A DNA stretch of 32,022 nt from Sedimentisphaerales bacterium (GCA_016934515.1 JAFGSR010000073.1:1-32022); one strand, 5' to 3'. Counted from the stretch's first letter, positions 23,215 to 32,022 are shown. Program-made: numbers and translations. Notes: a model not told the origin generated them from the letters alone.

Positions 23215-26200
23215 ATGCATAACGCTCTATCAAAAAAGCATAAATTGTTCTCATGTGTCTTCAGCATTTTCCTCCTGCTGCTGGCCTATAGTTGTACGAT
23301 TGCCGTTGCCCAGGCAAAGGATTCGGATTCGACCGAGGTCAGAAAGTTGTTTGCCGCACCGCCGACGGAATACAGTTCTGGGCCGCTGTGGGTCTGGAAT
23401 GACCTGCTGACCGAGGAACAGATCGTCTCTACACTAAACGACCTTGCCGGTCAAAAGGTTAAGCAGGTTTTCGTACATCCGCGACCGGGACTGATGACTC
23501 CCTATTTATCACAGGACTGGTTCAGGTTGTGGAAAGCGGCGTTGACCGAAGCGGAAAAGCTCGACATGAATGTGTGGATTTATGACGAGAATTCCTATCC
23601 CTCTGGATTCGCCGGCGGGCTGGTTCCCGAAGCCATGCCGGAATCTCGCGGCCTGGGAATCGTTCTTCTCGATCATAATACTCCCCCCACCTACTCGGAT
23701 GAATTGCTTGCTGCATATCAACTGGTCAACGACAATTACGTGGATATAACTGAAAAGATTCGCAACCGTCAAACCATGCCCGAAGGTAAATATCTTTCGG
23801 TGGTCACGCGTCAGGCTCCCACCGGAGGATGGTTCGGTGGTAAATATTACGTCGATTTGCTCAGGCCCGGGGTAACAGAAAAGTTTCTCGAAATTACCAT
23901 GGGTGCTTATCAACGTGAAATCGGCGATCATTTCGGCAAACGTGTTCCCGGTGTATTCACCGACGAACCGCATTTGTGCCCTGCCGAAGGATTGCACTGG
24001 ACACCCGATTTGGCACAGCAATTTCAGCAACGCTGGGGATATAACTTGATGGATCATTTACCGAGCCTGTTTCGTCCCGTCGGCGACTGGAAACACCATC
24101 GGCATAATTATTATCAGGTGCTGCTGGAGTTGTTTATCGAACGTTGGTCAAAACCCTGCTACGAATACTGCCAACAGCATAATCTGGAATTCACCGGACA
24201 CTATTGGGAACATGGCTGGCCCGGCGCTTCTCACGGCGGCGACAACATGGCCATGTATGCCTGGCATCAAAGACCTGCCATTGATACGCTGATGAACCAA
24301 TACAGTGAAGGCACAGGCGCCCAGTTCGGAAATATCCGAGCTGTCAAGGAATTATCCAGCGTCGCCAACCAACTCGGTAAAAAACGAACTTTGTGCGAAG
24401 CCTACGGGGCCGGCGGTTGGGACCTGCGCTTCGAGGATATGAAAGGAATCGGTGATTGGCTCTACGTTCTCGGCGTAAATACCCTGGATGAGCATTTGTC
24501 CTACATCACCATTCGCGGCGCCCGCAAACGCGATCATCCCCAATCCTTTTCCTATCATGAACCCTGGTGGCCGGCTTACCACATCATGGCCGAATACTTT
24601 TCCCGGTTGTCCGTTGCTCTCTCCCACGGCCGCGAAGTCAACGAAATTCTGATCATCGAACCGACAACCGCGGCCTGGATGTACCAGGGGGAAAATCAAC
24701 ATCTAAATGAAATCGGCAGCGGTTTTCAGCAGTTGGTCACCTCACTTTCCAAAGCCCAGGTGGAATATGACATCGGTTGCGAAGACATCATTTCAAGACA
24801 TGGCCAGGTAGAGAACGCCCGCTTGCTCATCGGACAACGACAATATCATACGGTCGTCATTTCGCCCCTGACCGAAAACCTCAACAGCAAAACCATGGAA
24901 TTGCTTGAGAAATTCCTGCAGAACAAGGGAACGGTATTGTGTTGCGGACAGCCTCCCGAGAGAGTCAACGGCAAACTGTCGGAACACGGCCTGCGCCTGT
25001 CCCAATCAAAAAACTGGGTTCGCACAGATACCTCTAAACTGATCCCCACTTTGCTGTCGTCTGCTGACAATGGCTTGAAAATCAAACGAACCAAAGATGA
25101 TCAGGGCATTTTATTGCATCAACGCCGCCGTTTTGACGATGGCGAACTGCTGTTCCTGGTAAACACCAGCATAACTTCACCCACTTCCGGAACTATTGAA
25201 ACCACCGGCAAAAGTATCCGGCAATGGAATCCTGAAACCGGTAATATCTCGCCTTATCATTTCAATAAACACAATCAGGGCACTGAAACAAAATTCAACC
25301 TCGAACCTTGTGCAAGTTTACTGCTGTTCCTTTCCAATCAACCGGGCAGGGCCTCTGCCCCGCCTATAGAAAAAACCGTAGCAATCGAACCCACAGGCCC
25401 GCTTACCGCACAACGACTTGCCCCTAACGTGCTCACCATTGATTATGTCGATGTGTCCGCCGGCGGCAAGACGCTGAAAAATGTTTACTTTTACAAAGCC
25501 AACCAATTTGTTTTCCAACAAAACGGCATGGACCGTAATCCCTGGGATAGTTGCGTTCAACTTCATGATACCATAATAACCAGAAAATTCCCTCCTGGCA
25601 GTGGCTTTGAGGCAACATACAACTTCCGACTCGAAGAAACAATACCTAACCCACTCTTTATTGTTATCGAACGGCCGGACCTTTATACGATTACCTGTAA
25701 CCAAAAAACCGTCTCTGCTGATAACGACACCTGGTGGCTTGATAAAGCCTTTGGCAAAATCAATATTACCGACTCAGCAAAAATCGGCGACAATTCCGTC
25801 ACCATCAAAGCCTCCCCCATGACCATCTACCACGAGCTCGAACCGGCTTATCTCTTGGGTGATTTCTCCCTTAAATCACAACCGTCAGGTTTCACGGTCA
25901 TTCCCGACCAGCCTCTTATAATGACACAGTCTCCCATTCACTCAAGCACCCCCGACGGTACCATGTGGCTTTCAACCGGCGTCGGCTTCCACTCTGCAAC
26001 ACCAGGCGACCAACCGGATGATTCTGCTCCCTGGATCATTTTCGATCTCGGCCAACCGTACGACCTCGATCACATCATTATCTGGAATTACAACGAACGC
26101 AATTTAACTAACCGCGGTGTCAAAGAACTTGAGATCACTGCTGCATCCTCAAATCAGCCTGATTCAATTGACATTCCTCTTGGCACTTTCACCCTCAAAA

Positions 26201-26922
26201 AAGCTCCCGGCACCAGCTCTTCCCCAAATACCGATGCCGATTCCCCTAACAAACTTCTCATTGATAAAAAAACAGTACAATTTGTAAAATTTAAAATCCT
26301 CTCCAACCACAATGATACAACTTATCCCGCCAATAAGACCGACACCGATAACGCCTTTGTCGGTTTGAGCGAAGTTCGGTTCTTTGCCGGGAACCAGACG
26401 GAAAATCCTGAACAAATCCTCAACGTAAATATCACCACCGCTTCCAGTCAATTAACACATCGCTTCGACCGCCAGGCAAAATACCTGATCGACAACAGCG
26501 GTTTCGGAGGTCTGGGGTGGAATAACCAGGGATCCCCCTTTTACTCCGGCCAAGTCTCATATTCTCAGCAATTTCTTATCCACGAAGTAAAAGGCCGATA
26601 CCTGATACACATTCCTGATTGGTACGGCAGTGTCGCAGAGGTTAAAGTTAACCGCCAATCGGCCGGCTACGTAGGTTACAAGCCCTTCCAGCGTGATGTA
26701 ACCGATCTGATCCGAACCGGAACGAACATTGTCGAGATCATCGTAACCGGCACCCTCAAAAACACTCTTGGCCCACATCATGCCGGTTCAGGAACCGGCA
26801 GCGCCTGGCCCGGTATGTTCCAAAATGCCCCCCAAAACGGACCACCCCCCGGCAACATGTATCACACCATCGATTATGGCCTTTTCGAACCGTTCGTTCT
26901 ATCACAAATTAACAAAAAATAG
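23215..26922 (+). CDS. Large secreted glycoside hydrolase (GH106-like) with C-terminal carbohydrate-binding domains
   Basis: From the ATG the protein has 1235 residues with a Sec signal peptide (about 1-34, cleavage after AVAQA). The catalytic part (about 40-700) starts with GPLWVWNDLLTEEQI and continues with WIYDENSYPSGFAGG, GVFTDEPHL (about 246-254, a likely catalytic acid), FTGHYWEHGWPGASHGGDN and CEAYGAGGW. These are features of GH106 alpha-L-rhamnosidases and related families; the exact family is not certain. Residues about 935-1058 form an F5/8 type C (discoidin) domain (PWIIFDLGQPYDLDHIIIWN), and a jelly-roll sugar-binding domain ends the protein. The frame extends to a GTG at 23206, but AGGA is then too close; the ATG at 23215 fits better. 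Confidence 0.82.
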   Translation: MHNALSKKHKLFSCVFSIFLLLLAYSCTIAVAQAKDSDSTEVRKLFAAPPTEYSSGPLWVWNDLLTEEQIVSTLNDLAGQKVKQVFVHPRPGLMTPYLSQDWFRLWKAALTEAEKLDMNVWIYDENSYPSGFAGGLVPEAMPESRGLGIVLLDHNTPPTYSDELLAAYQLVNDNYVDITEKIRNRQTMPEGKYLSVVTRQAPTGGWFGGKYYVDLLRPGVTEKFLEITMGAYQREIGDHFGKRVPGVFTDEPHLCPAEGLHWTPDLAQQFQQRWGYNLMDHLPSLFRPVGDWKHHRHNYYQVLLELFIERWSKPCYEYCQQHNLEFTGHYWEHGWPGASHGGDNMAMYAWHQRPAIDTLMNQYSEGTGAQFGNIRAVKELSSVANQLGKKRTLCEAYGAGGWDLRFEDMKGIGDWLYVLGVNTLDEHLSYITIRGARKRDHPQSFSYHEPWWPAYHIMAEYFSRLSVALSHGREVNEILIIEPTTAAWMYQGENQHLNEIGSGFQQLVTSLSKAQVEYDIGCEDIISRHGQVENARLLIGQRQYHTVVISPLTENLNSKTMELLEKFLQNKGTVLCCGQPPERVNGKLSEHGLRLSQSKNWVRTDTSKLIPTLLSSADNGLKIKRTKDDQGILLHQRRRFDDGELLFLVNTSITSPTSGTIETTGKSIRQWNPETGNISPYHFNKHNQGTETKFNLEPCASLLLFLSNQPGRASAPPIEKTVAIEPTGPLTAQRLAPNVLTIDYVDVSAGGKTLKNVYFYKANQFVFQQNGMDRNPWDSCVQLHDTIITRKFPPGSGFEATYNFRLEETIPNPLFIVIERPDLYTITCNQKTVSADNDTWWLDKAFGKINITDSAKIGDNSVTIKASPMTIYHELEPAYLLGDFSLKSQPSGFTVIPDQPLIMTQSPIHSSTPDGTMWLSTGVGFHSATPGDQPDDSAPWIIFDLGQPYDLDHIIIWNYNERNLTNRGVKELEITAASSNQPDSIDIPLGTFTLKKAPGTSSSPNTDADSPNKLLIDKKTVQFVKFKILSNHNDTTYPANKTDTDNAFVGLSEVRFFAGNQTENPEQILNVNITTASSQLTHRFDRQAKYLIDNSGFGGLGWNNQGSPFYSGQVSYSQQFLIHEVKGRYLIHIPDWYGSVAEVKVNRQSAGYVGYKPFQRDVTDLIRTGTNIVEIIVTGTLKNTLGPHHAGSGTGSAWPGMFQNAPQNGPPPGNMYHTIDYGLFEPFVLSQINKK

Positions 26923-26997
26923 ATAAAAGTTATTCCTTTTTGGAAACCGGCGTTTTACTACGGAACTGTTGGATTATATTGAAAAAAAGATGTTGAG

Positions 26998-28797
26998 ATG
27001 AAAAAATCCATTCTTACCGTGGCACTTGTCTTCGCGGCTTTTGCGCTTGATCTGTCCATATGTTGCGCCGTCACTGGCAACCTTGCGCTTGACCCTGTGG
27101 AATATGTACCCGGCCAAAGTTATTTCGGTCGTAACAATTACATCGAATACATCGCCGGAAATTCACCCATCATTGTATCGGCACCGCACGGTGGCTATTT
27201 GACCCCGGCGGAAATCCCTGACCGCACATGGGGCACCACCGTTCAGGACACCAATACCCAGGAATTGGCACGTACCTTTTCGACAGAAATGTTCGCTATC
27301 ACCGGCCGCTACCCCCATGTCATTATCTGCCACCTCAAAAGAATCAAACTTGACGCCAACCGTGAGATAACCGAAGCCGCTCAGGGCAGCGAACCGGCTG
27401 AGATCGCTTGGCACCAATGGCACGATTTCATCAACCTCGCCGAAGACCTGGCCATCATGCAGTCCGGCTGCGGAAACTATATCGACCTGCACGGTCACGG
27501 CCACTCAATCCAACGCCTCGAACTGGGCTACCTGCTTAACAGTTCTGTTTTAGAATTGAGCGATCCCGAAATTGAACACTTTAACAATCTCTCCAGTCTC
27601 CGTACCCTGTCCCACACCACCGATGCCGGTTTTGCCCATTTGCTTCGAGGACCCGAAAGTTTCGGTGCACTAATGCAAGCACGGGGATTTCCTTCCGTGC
27701 CCAGCCCGCAATATCCCGATCCGGGTGGTAATATATATTTTGAAGGAGGATACAACACTCGGCAACACAGCTCTCGTCATGGCGGGAGGATTAACGGCTT
27801 TCAGATAGAATGCAATTATACCGGCGTTCGCGATACCGAAGCGAACCGGATTTTAGCTACCCGGGCAATGGTAGAATCTCTGGAAATCTATCTGGCTCGC
27901 CATTACGGAATAAATTTAAACCATTTGTCGATGAATGTTTTGAAAATGATCTCAGACAATTGGATTCAGGACACCAACGAACCGCGACATACCGGACAAC
28001 TCCTCGGCCGATGGTCTTTCGATGATGGCACCGCCAATGACTCCAGTGGCAATGGACATCACGGCACGCTGCTAACCGGTGATCCAGGCACCAGCATCAA
28101 TATCGTCTATGACGCCGCTAGAGGCAGCCAGGTTCTGGATCTGAACAATCCCCCCGGCCATTCCATCAACAGTGTCCTCGACTGCGGTGGAAACGCCGCC
28201 GATGGTGGCTGGGCCGATTTAAGCACCGCCCTTACCATCACCGCCTGGATCAAAGTTGACACCTTTCATATTGCCCATCAGTATCTGATCACCAAAGGTA
28301 ACAGCTATCAACTCACCCGCAACAGTTCAACCAATGGAACACGAACCTATATGACCGGCTTATCTGACACCGCCCTCAACTCCAGCCTGGACGTTAATAA
28401 CGGTCAATGGCATCATATCGCCGTCGTCTATGATTCTTATGCTTCCGAAAGAATTATTTACATCGATGGCCAGGAGCAGAACCGCATTAGAAATTCGAAT
28501 TCTCTCACTGTCAATAGCGACTCATTTGTAATCGGCGGCAGACGGAATACCTCTCTCGACCATCGGGGATGGGATGGCAAAATTGACGATGTCCGACTGT
28601 ACGACTACGCCCTTAATCCAAACGAAATCTTACTCGTTCGCGATGGCTCCACCCTGCCAACTCCCCAGCCGGAACTCACCTGTTATCAAACTCCACCCGG
28701 TGATTTAAATCAGGACTGCAAGGTTAATCTCATTGATTATGTCATCTTGGCTTCCCAATGGCTTGATGATGACCAAAGGTATTCCAATCTCAAATGA
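26998..28797 (+). CDS. Secreted N-formylglutamate amidohydrolase-like protein with LamG and dockerin-like domains
   Basis: The 599 residues begin with a signal peptide (about 1-23, ending near CCA). The first domain (about 45-300) resembles N-formylglutamate amidohydrolases: SAPHGG (60-65), KLDANRE and NYIDLHGHGH supply probable zinc ligands. A LamG/concanavalin-like domain follows (about 335-545, GRWSFDDGTANDSSGNGHHG to GKIDDVRLYDYAL). A single dockerin-type calcium motif ends the protein (GDLNQDCKVNLIDYVILASQWL, about 567-588), usual in Phycisphaerae secreted proteins. The substrate could be an amide or ester in a biopolymer. No good ribosome site precedes the ATG. It is 75 nt after the GH106-like gene and probably in its operon. 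Confidence 0.82.
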   Translation: MKKSILTVALVFAAFALDLSICCAVTGNLALDPVEYVPGQSYFGRNNYIEYIAGNSPIIVSAPHGGYLTPAEIPDRTWGTTVQDTNTQELARTFSTEMFAITGRYPHVIICHLKRIKLDANREITEAAQGSEPAEIAWHQWHDFINLAEDLAIMQSGCGNYIDLHGHGHSIQRLELGYLLNSSVLELSDPEIEHFNNLSSLRTLSHTTDAGFAHLLRGPESFGALMQARGFPSVPSPQYPDPGGNIYFEGGYNTRQHSSRHGGRINGFQIECNYTGVRDTEANRILATRAMVESLEIYLARHYGINLNHLSMNVLKMISDNWIQDTNEPRHTGQLLGRWSFDDGTANDSSGNGHHGTLLTGDPGTSINIVYDAARGSQVLDLNNPPGHSINSVLDCGGNAADGGWADLSTALTITAWIKVDTFHIAHQYLITKGNSYQLTRNSSTNGTRTYMTGLSDTALNSSLDVNNGQWHHIAVVYDSYASERIIYIDGQEQNRIRNSNSLTVNSDSFVIGGRRNTSLDHRGWDGKIDDVRLYDYALNPNEILLVRDGSTLPTPQPELTCYQTPPGDLNQDCKVNLIDYVILASQWLDDDQRYSNLK

Positions 28798-28990
28798 CTT
28801 ATAGAGCCGCCCACTTTAAATTTCGGGAACGATCCTGATCGCCTGCCCGCCTTGCAATGACATGGTGGCTTTGAGAACAGTTTTTGCATTTACTTTAATC
28901 TGTTCAATTTTAACGTGAGTGAGGGTATCGACTGTCTTATCATCCGAGTTAATATGCCCAACATATTTTTTTCCTGATTAGGGTACTTTA

Positions 28991-30094
28991 TCAAAGCTGG
29001 GCATTTTTACGCAATCGCCCCAACGCCTGCACATATTCGCTGGGGATCAAGCCGTGTTTATCCGGCGGAACATTCAACAGCAAATTAACGCCCCGCTCAC
29101 GGCAGGTGTTAAACTGCCCCAGCAAAACCTCATCCGACCTCGGATCATCTCCCGGCACATAAAACCACTCTTTGCCAATAGGATCACAAACCTCACCGGG
29201 GATATAATATTCTTTCCCTTCGATTTCTCGCCATTTACGATGTTTACCAGCCGGGGGCATCCGCCTTTCGATAGCTATCAGGTCGGAAGGCCAGGCATAA
29301 TCAACAGGAAATTTCGAACCATCCCCGATCCCGGTGTTCATCATAATAACAATATCGCTCTGCAATTTTGACACATACTCGTATAAAAATGTTCGATAAC
29401 CTCTTCCCAAAACACCGGGGATATCAATCCACATTTCACCTATCGGCCCATATTTTCGCAGCAACTCCGTTATCTGAGCCGTCTGGAAATTCTGGTACAG
29501 CGAAGTCGTATAAGGCGGTAGATTGTCAATCTGCTTTTTCGGAAAGGAATTCATCACTCCCCATTCCCCACCGTCGGATGGAGTCTTGCTGCCGAAGCGA
29601 TTATGATTGTCCCAGGAGCAATAGTAAAATCCCGCCTTGAGCCCACGCTTTTCACAGGCTTCCACAAATTTTTCCACCACATCGGTTTTGTCACCGCTCT
29701 GAGCCACTGTATATTCGGTGTGTTCGCTGGGCCACAAGCAATGCCCGGCCACATGCTTGGTGGTCAGCACCGCGTATTTCATCCCCGCGTCCCGCGCCAC
29801 CGAAATCCATTGATCCACATCCAGCTTGTCCGGCGCATAAGTCGCCGCCGGGGCCTTACCGTCCGGCAACTCATTCCGCACAAACGTACTCATACCGAAA
29901 TGAATGAACATCCCATACCCCCACTGCTCCCATTTCTTCAGTTGCTCCAGGCTCAAACGCTGACTCCCCTTCTTCTCACTTTTTTCCGCCGCCCTGCCCG
30001 ACTCCGCCGCCATCCCCAACAGCGACCCTCCCGCTCCTGCAGCTATCGCACCTAATGCCGTATTCTTGAAAAATTCTCGACGATTGGCTTTCAT
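28991..30094 (-). CDS. Alpha-L-fucosidase, GH29 family, Tat-exported
   Basis: The 367 residues start with a Tat signal (NRREFFKNTALGAIAAGAGG, about 3-22). The catalytic barrel shows the GH29 hallmarks: WGYGMFIHFGMSTF (about 58-71), YAVLTTKHVAGHCLWPSEHTEY (107-128) and FYYCSWDNHN. GEMWIDIPG (219-227) contains the probable nucleophile, Asp224. GH29 enzymes remove alpha-linked fucose from glycans with retention of configuration. At 367 residues it lacks the usual C-terminal beta-sandwich and is catalytic domain only. AAAGGA lies 10 nt before the ATG. It is divergent from the GH43 gene and convergent with the dockerin protein gene. Confidence 0.88.
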   Translation of the reverse strand: MKANRREFFKNTALGAIAAGAGGSLLGMAAESGRAAEKSEKKGSQRLSLEQLKKWEQWGYGMFIHFGMSTFVRNELPDGKAPAATYAPDKLDVDQWISVARDAGMKYAVLTTKHVAGHCLWPSEHTEYTVAQSGDKTDVVEKFVEACEKRGLKAGFYYCSWDNHNRFGSKTPSDGGEWGVMNSFPKKQIDNLPPYTTSLYQNFQTAQITELLRKYGPIGEMWIDIPGVLGRGYRTFLYEYVSKLQSDIVIMMNTGIGDGSKFPVDYAWPSDLIAIERRMPPAGKHRKWREIEGKEYYIPGEVCDPIGKEWFYVPGDDPRSDEVLLGQFNTCRERGVNLLLNVPPDKHGLIPSEYVQALGRLRKNAQL

Positions 30095-30127
30095 CTTCGT
30101 ACCATCCTTTCACCTCGATGGAGGCTG

Positions 30128-30185
30128 TTGAAAATGGATTGCTTTTCTGTATAATTTAACATAATGAATCTTTGATTTTTTTCAA
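30128..30185. promoter_or_regulatory. Facing promoters for the divergent GH43 and GH29 genes
   Basis: On the plus strand TTGAAA (30128-30133) and a perfect TATAAT (30150-30155) are 16 nt apart and point to the GH43 gene. On the minus strand TTGAAA (30180-30185) and TATGTT (30158-30163), also 16 nt apart, point to the fucosidase. The two lie within 60 nt, so one regulator bound here could control both genes. Confidence 0.5.
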
Positions 30186-30303
30186 GTATGATAATTTAAA
30201 GGTATAGGAATTTATTCGTTACTGCCCAGAATTTTGATAACATTGAACACATGGATACCGTTCGGACCGAATTTTAACAATTCTGAACTGGAGAACCCAA
30301 AAT

Positions 30304-31620
30304 ATGTCAAGCAAAACCAAGGGACGATGCAAATGGTTAGCTGTGGTAATCTTCTGTTGCCTTAGCTTCAACTTGCTGCAGGCCTCTGAATCAACACTCA
30401 AAACCGCTGACATCAGAATCCGTGACCCTTTTATTTATGCAGATCAACTGAGTAACACTTACTACATGTATGCCCAGTCCGCCAATCGCATGGGCAGCAA
30501 TTTCGTCGGCGTAGAAGTTTACACCAGTAAGGATCTGGTCAACTGGAATAAACCTCGTCCGGTATTAAAATTACCTGATGACACGGATATTCTGATGGTC
30601 TGGGCTCCTGAAATGCATGTGTATAAAGGGAAATTTTATCTTTTCGTTACATTGACCTCAAAGAATTTACTACCCGTCAAAAAACCTGTAGAAAAAGAAA
30701 CCTGGCCGAAAATGCACATTCGTGGCACCCACATCTTTCATGCCAACAGCCCTCTTGGACCTTTCAAACCATTCAAAAACACTTCGCACACACCCAAAAA
30801 CTTAATGGCTTTGGATGGTACTTTGTTTGTTGAAGAAGCCAAGCCTTACATGATCTACTGTCACGAATGGGTACAAACCATTGACGGCACCATGGAATAT
30901 ATTCGCTTGAAAGATGACCTTTCCGATACGATCGGCAAGCCCCACCTCTTATTCAAAGCCTCCGATGCTCCGGATACAGAAAAATCTCCCGAAAATGGCA
31001 ACGTTACTGACGGTTGTTTTATTTACAAAAGTCCAAAAAGCGGCAGGTTATTCATGATCTGGTCCACCTTCATTCCCGGAAAAGAGTATTGTGTTGTCCT
31101 GACCTATTCCGAATCCGGCAAAATCCTCGGCCCATGGAAGAAACAAAAGGCCATTTATACTCACAACGGGGGACATGGCATGATCTTCAGGTCTTTTGAC
31201 GGACGCTTGCTGATGGCCTTACACCAGCCCAACATCGGCAAAATGGAGCGGTTGCATCTTTTTCAAATAACCGACAATGGTAAAACGCTGACAACCAAAA
31301 ATGAAGTAAATTTAAATGGCTCTGTTTCTGACGCTGCCCATGTCAATCCTGTTTTGACCCATCCGACGAGTAATTACCAAACCGTTTGGACAGCACCTCC
31401 AGGCTGCACCCCGGCAAATCATTCCGTAGATGGCCCGCTGATGGGAAATGGCAACCTGGGTCTCTGCCTCAGCGGACCTCCGGAAAATTTACGCTTCTTT
31501 CTTTCCAAAAACGATTTTTGGCGTTTAATGCCCCACGCCGGCCAGGCCGGTCCCCGCGTTTTCGGATACCTCGACATCGCTGTCCCCTCGCCGGCTTTCT
31601 CGATCTTCACCCCCAACTAA
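30304..31620 (+). CDS. Secreted GH43-like glycosidase joined to a truncated second glycosidase-like domain
   Basis: The 438 residues have a signal peptide (about 1-28). A five-bladed GH43-type propeller spans about 33-350: IRDPFIYAD carries the usual first aspartate, VWAPEMHVYKGKFYLF and LDGTLFVEEAKPYMIY follow, and VTDGCFIYKS stands where family members have the general-acid region. Such enzymes cleave arabinosides, xylosides or galactosides. From about residue 358 a different domain begins (VWTAPPGC, then GPLMGNGNLGLCLSGPPENLRFFLSKNDFW), like the N-terminus of DUF5703 or GH95-type proteins, but it stops after about 80 residues beside a REP-like hairpin. It may be a remnant or a fusion by deletion. 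GGAG lies 10 nt before the ATG. Confidence 0.78.
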   Translation: MSSKTKGRCKWLAVVIFCCLSFNLLQASESTLKTADIRIRDPFIYADQLSNTYYMYAQSANRMGSNFVGVEVYTSKDLVNWNKPRPVLKLPDDTDILMVWAPEMHVYKGKFYLFVTLTSKNLLPVKKPVEKETWPKMHIRGTHIFHANSPLGPFKPFKNTSHTPKNLMALDGTLFVEEAKPYMIYCHEWVQTIDGTMEYIRLKDDLSDTIGKPHLLFKASDAPDTEKSPENGNVTDGCFIYKSPKSGRLFMIWSTFIPGKEYCVVLTYSESGKILGPWKKQKAIYTHNGGHGMIFRSFDGRLLMALHQPNIGKMERLHLFQITDNGKTLTTKNEVNLNGSVSDAAHVNPVLTHPTSNYQTVWTAPPGCTPANHSVDGPLMGNGNLGLCLSGPPENLRFFLSKNDFWRLMPHAGQAGPRVFGYLDIAVPSPAFSIFTPN

Positions 31621-31629
31621 CCCTATTAT

Positions 31630-31656
31630 TTAGCCCCCGGTTTTACCGGGGGTTTA
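31630..31656 (+). repeat. REP-like hairpin, copy 3 of the TTTAG family
   Basis: TTTAG-type flank, CCCCCGG (31634-31640), loop TTTTA, CCGGGGG (31646-31652) and TTTA. The flanks and loop match the minus-strand copy at 8501-8528 exactly, while the stem differs and still pairs. It lies 10 nt after the stop codon of the GH43-like gene. Confidence 0.65.
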
Positions 31657-31711
31657 AACACCGCATGCCAACTTTCTGCCTACTCGCCCAGAGGTGCAAT
31701 ACCAAATCACC

Positions 31712-31747
31712 GTCCTCTAATGTCCACTACGTCCATTCACGTCCATT
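31712..31747. repeat. Four spaced GTCC heptamers
   Basis: GTCCTCT (31712), GTCCACT (31722), GTCCATT (31731) and GTCCATT (31741) recur with 9-10 nt spacing, about one helical turn. This could be a binding-site array or a decayed dispersed repeat. Confidence 0.4.
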
Positions 31748-31808
31748 CTTTTTTGATTCCCCCCCACTCCTCACCGACATCTTGAATATACCTCCGCCCT
31801 GACTTGTC

Positions 31809-31858
31809 ATGCCCAACCTGACCTGCCGCGACGGGCGCGAGCACAGCGGGTCGGGCAT
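31809..31858. repeat. Imperfect long palindrome
   Basis: ATGCCCAACCTGACC (31809-31823) is partly complementary to GGGTCGGGCAT (31848-31858), with a GC-rich centre that contains a further CGCG pairing. It looks like another REP-type structure with mismatches. Confidence 0.35.
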
Positions 31859-31905
31859 CCAGATTTCCTTCTTCCTTCTGAATTCTGACCTCTGCCACCT
31901 GCTAC

Positions 31906-31975
31906 CTAATAACTGATAACTGATAACTGATAACTAATAACTGATAACTAATAACTGATAACTAATAACTAATAA
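31906..31975. repeat. Ten-unit CTRATAA heptamer tandem array
   Basis: Ten contiguous 7-bp units, each CTAATAA or CTGATAA, run without interruption over 70 bp. Because seven is not a multiple of three and each unit contains TAA, the array places stop codons in all three plus-strand frames. Confidence 0.9.
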
Positions 31976-32022
31976 TTAAAATTTCCCTTAGTATCTTCTT
32001 CTAGCCCCTGAACCCTATACCC

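Larger units (their letters stand above)
31621..32022. other. Non-coding repeat-rich end of the window
   Basis: No gene was recognised in these 402 bases. The stretch contains, in order, a REP-like hairpin, four spaced GTCC heptamers, an imperfect palindrome and a ten-unit heptamer array. The next gene, if any, starts outside the window. Confidence 0.6.

Overview
The window looks like chromosomal DNA of a free-living Gram-negative bacterium, most probably a planctomycete of the Phycisphaerae/Sedimentisphaerales type. The lineage call is inference. It rests on an outer-membrane porin, a single C-terminal dockerin-like motif after a LamG domain, several secreted glycoside hydrolases, Tat-dependent enzymes, a DUF6868 small membrane protein, and many different intergenic hairpin repeats. 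No rRNA, tRNA, CRISPR array, integrase or transposase was recognised.

Layout. 1-3650: an EamA-type transporter, a porin with a good terminator, and a flavodoxin-fold quinone reductase. 3650-5915: an AT-richer islet with two minus-strand orphan membrane proteins. Three copies of one mosaic repeat sit between and around them, two of which share a 73-bp core with one mismatch. 5915-7868: a GNAT acetyltransferase, a nucleoside deaminase and a canonical LexA. 7869-8584: an apparently gene-poor stretch. 8585-11352: a membrane-anchored PIN-TRAM protein, a second self-cleaving-type repressor (XRE plus S24) with its own promoter and an inverted-repeat operator candidate, and a 64-residue small protein divergent from it. 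11383-16987: a minus-strand run with a secreted unknown protein, a HAD phosphatase, a BshC-like protein, a family 2 glycosyltransferase and a Tat-exported phosphoesterase. 17219-20160: a one-polypeptide MetX-MetW fusion followed after 17 nt by LarE, a likely sulfur-metabolism operon. 20295-22628: a DUF697/YcjF-like membrane protein convergent with an amidohydrolase. 22824-31620: a DUF6868 protein and then a polysaccharide-degradation cluster: a GH106-like giant enzyme, an N-formylglutamate-amidohydrolase-like/LamG/dockerin protein, a Tat-exported GH29 fucosidase and a GH43 protein. The GH43 protein carries a short second glycosidase-like domain at its end. 31621-32022: non-coding, packed with repeats including a ten-unit heptamer array.

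The secreted glycosidases together suggest use of a fucose/rhamnose-containing (algal or mucin-like) polysaccharide; this is inferred from family membership only. The two self-cleaving repressors within 3.7 kb suggest a stress-response control region, but no regulated target can be proven from sequence alone.

The least conventional signals are the mosaic repeat that punctuates the orphan genes, a hairpin family whose stems differ between copies yet still pair inside conserved flanks, the MetX-MetW fusion with repeat-built extension and linker, and the XRE-S24 repressor with its operator. I do not claim a complete new defence or biosynthetic system.
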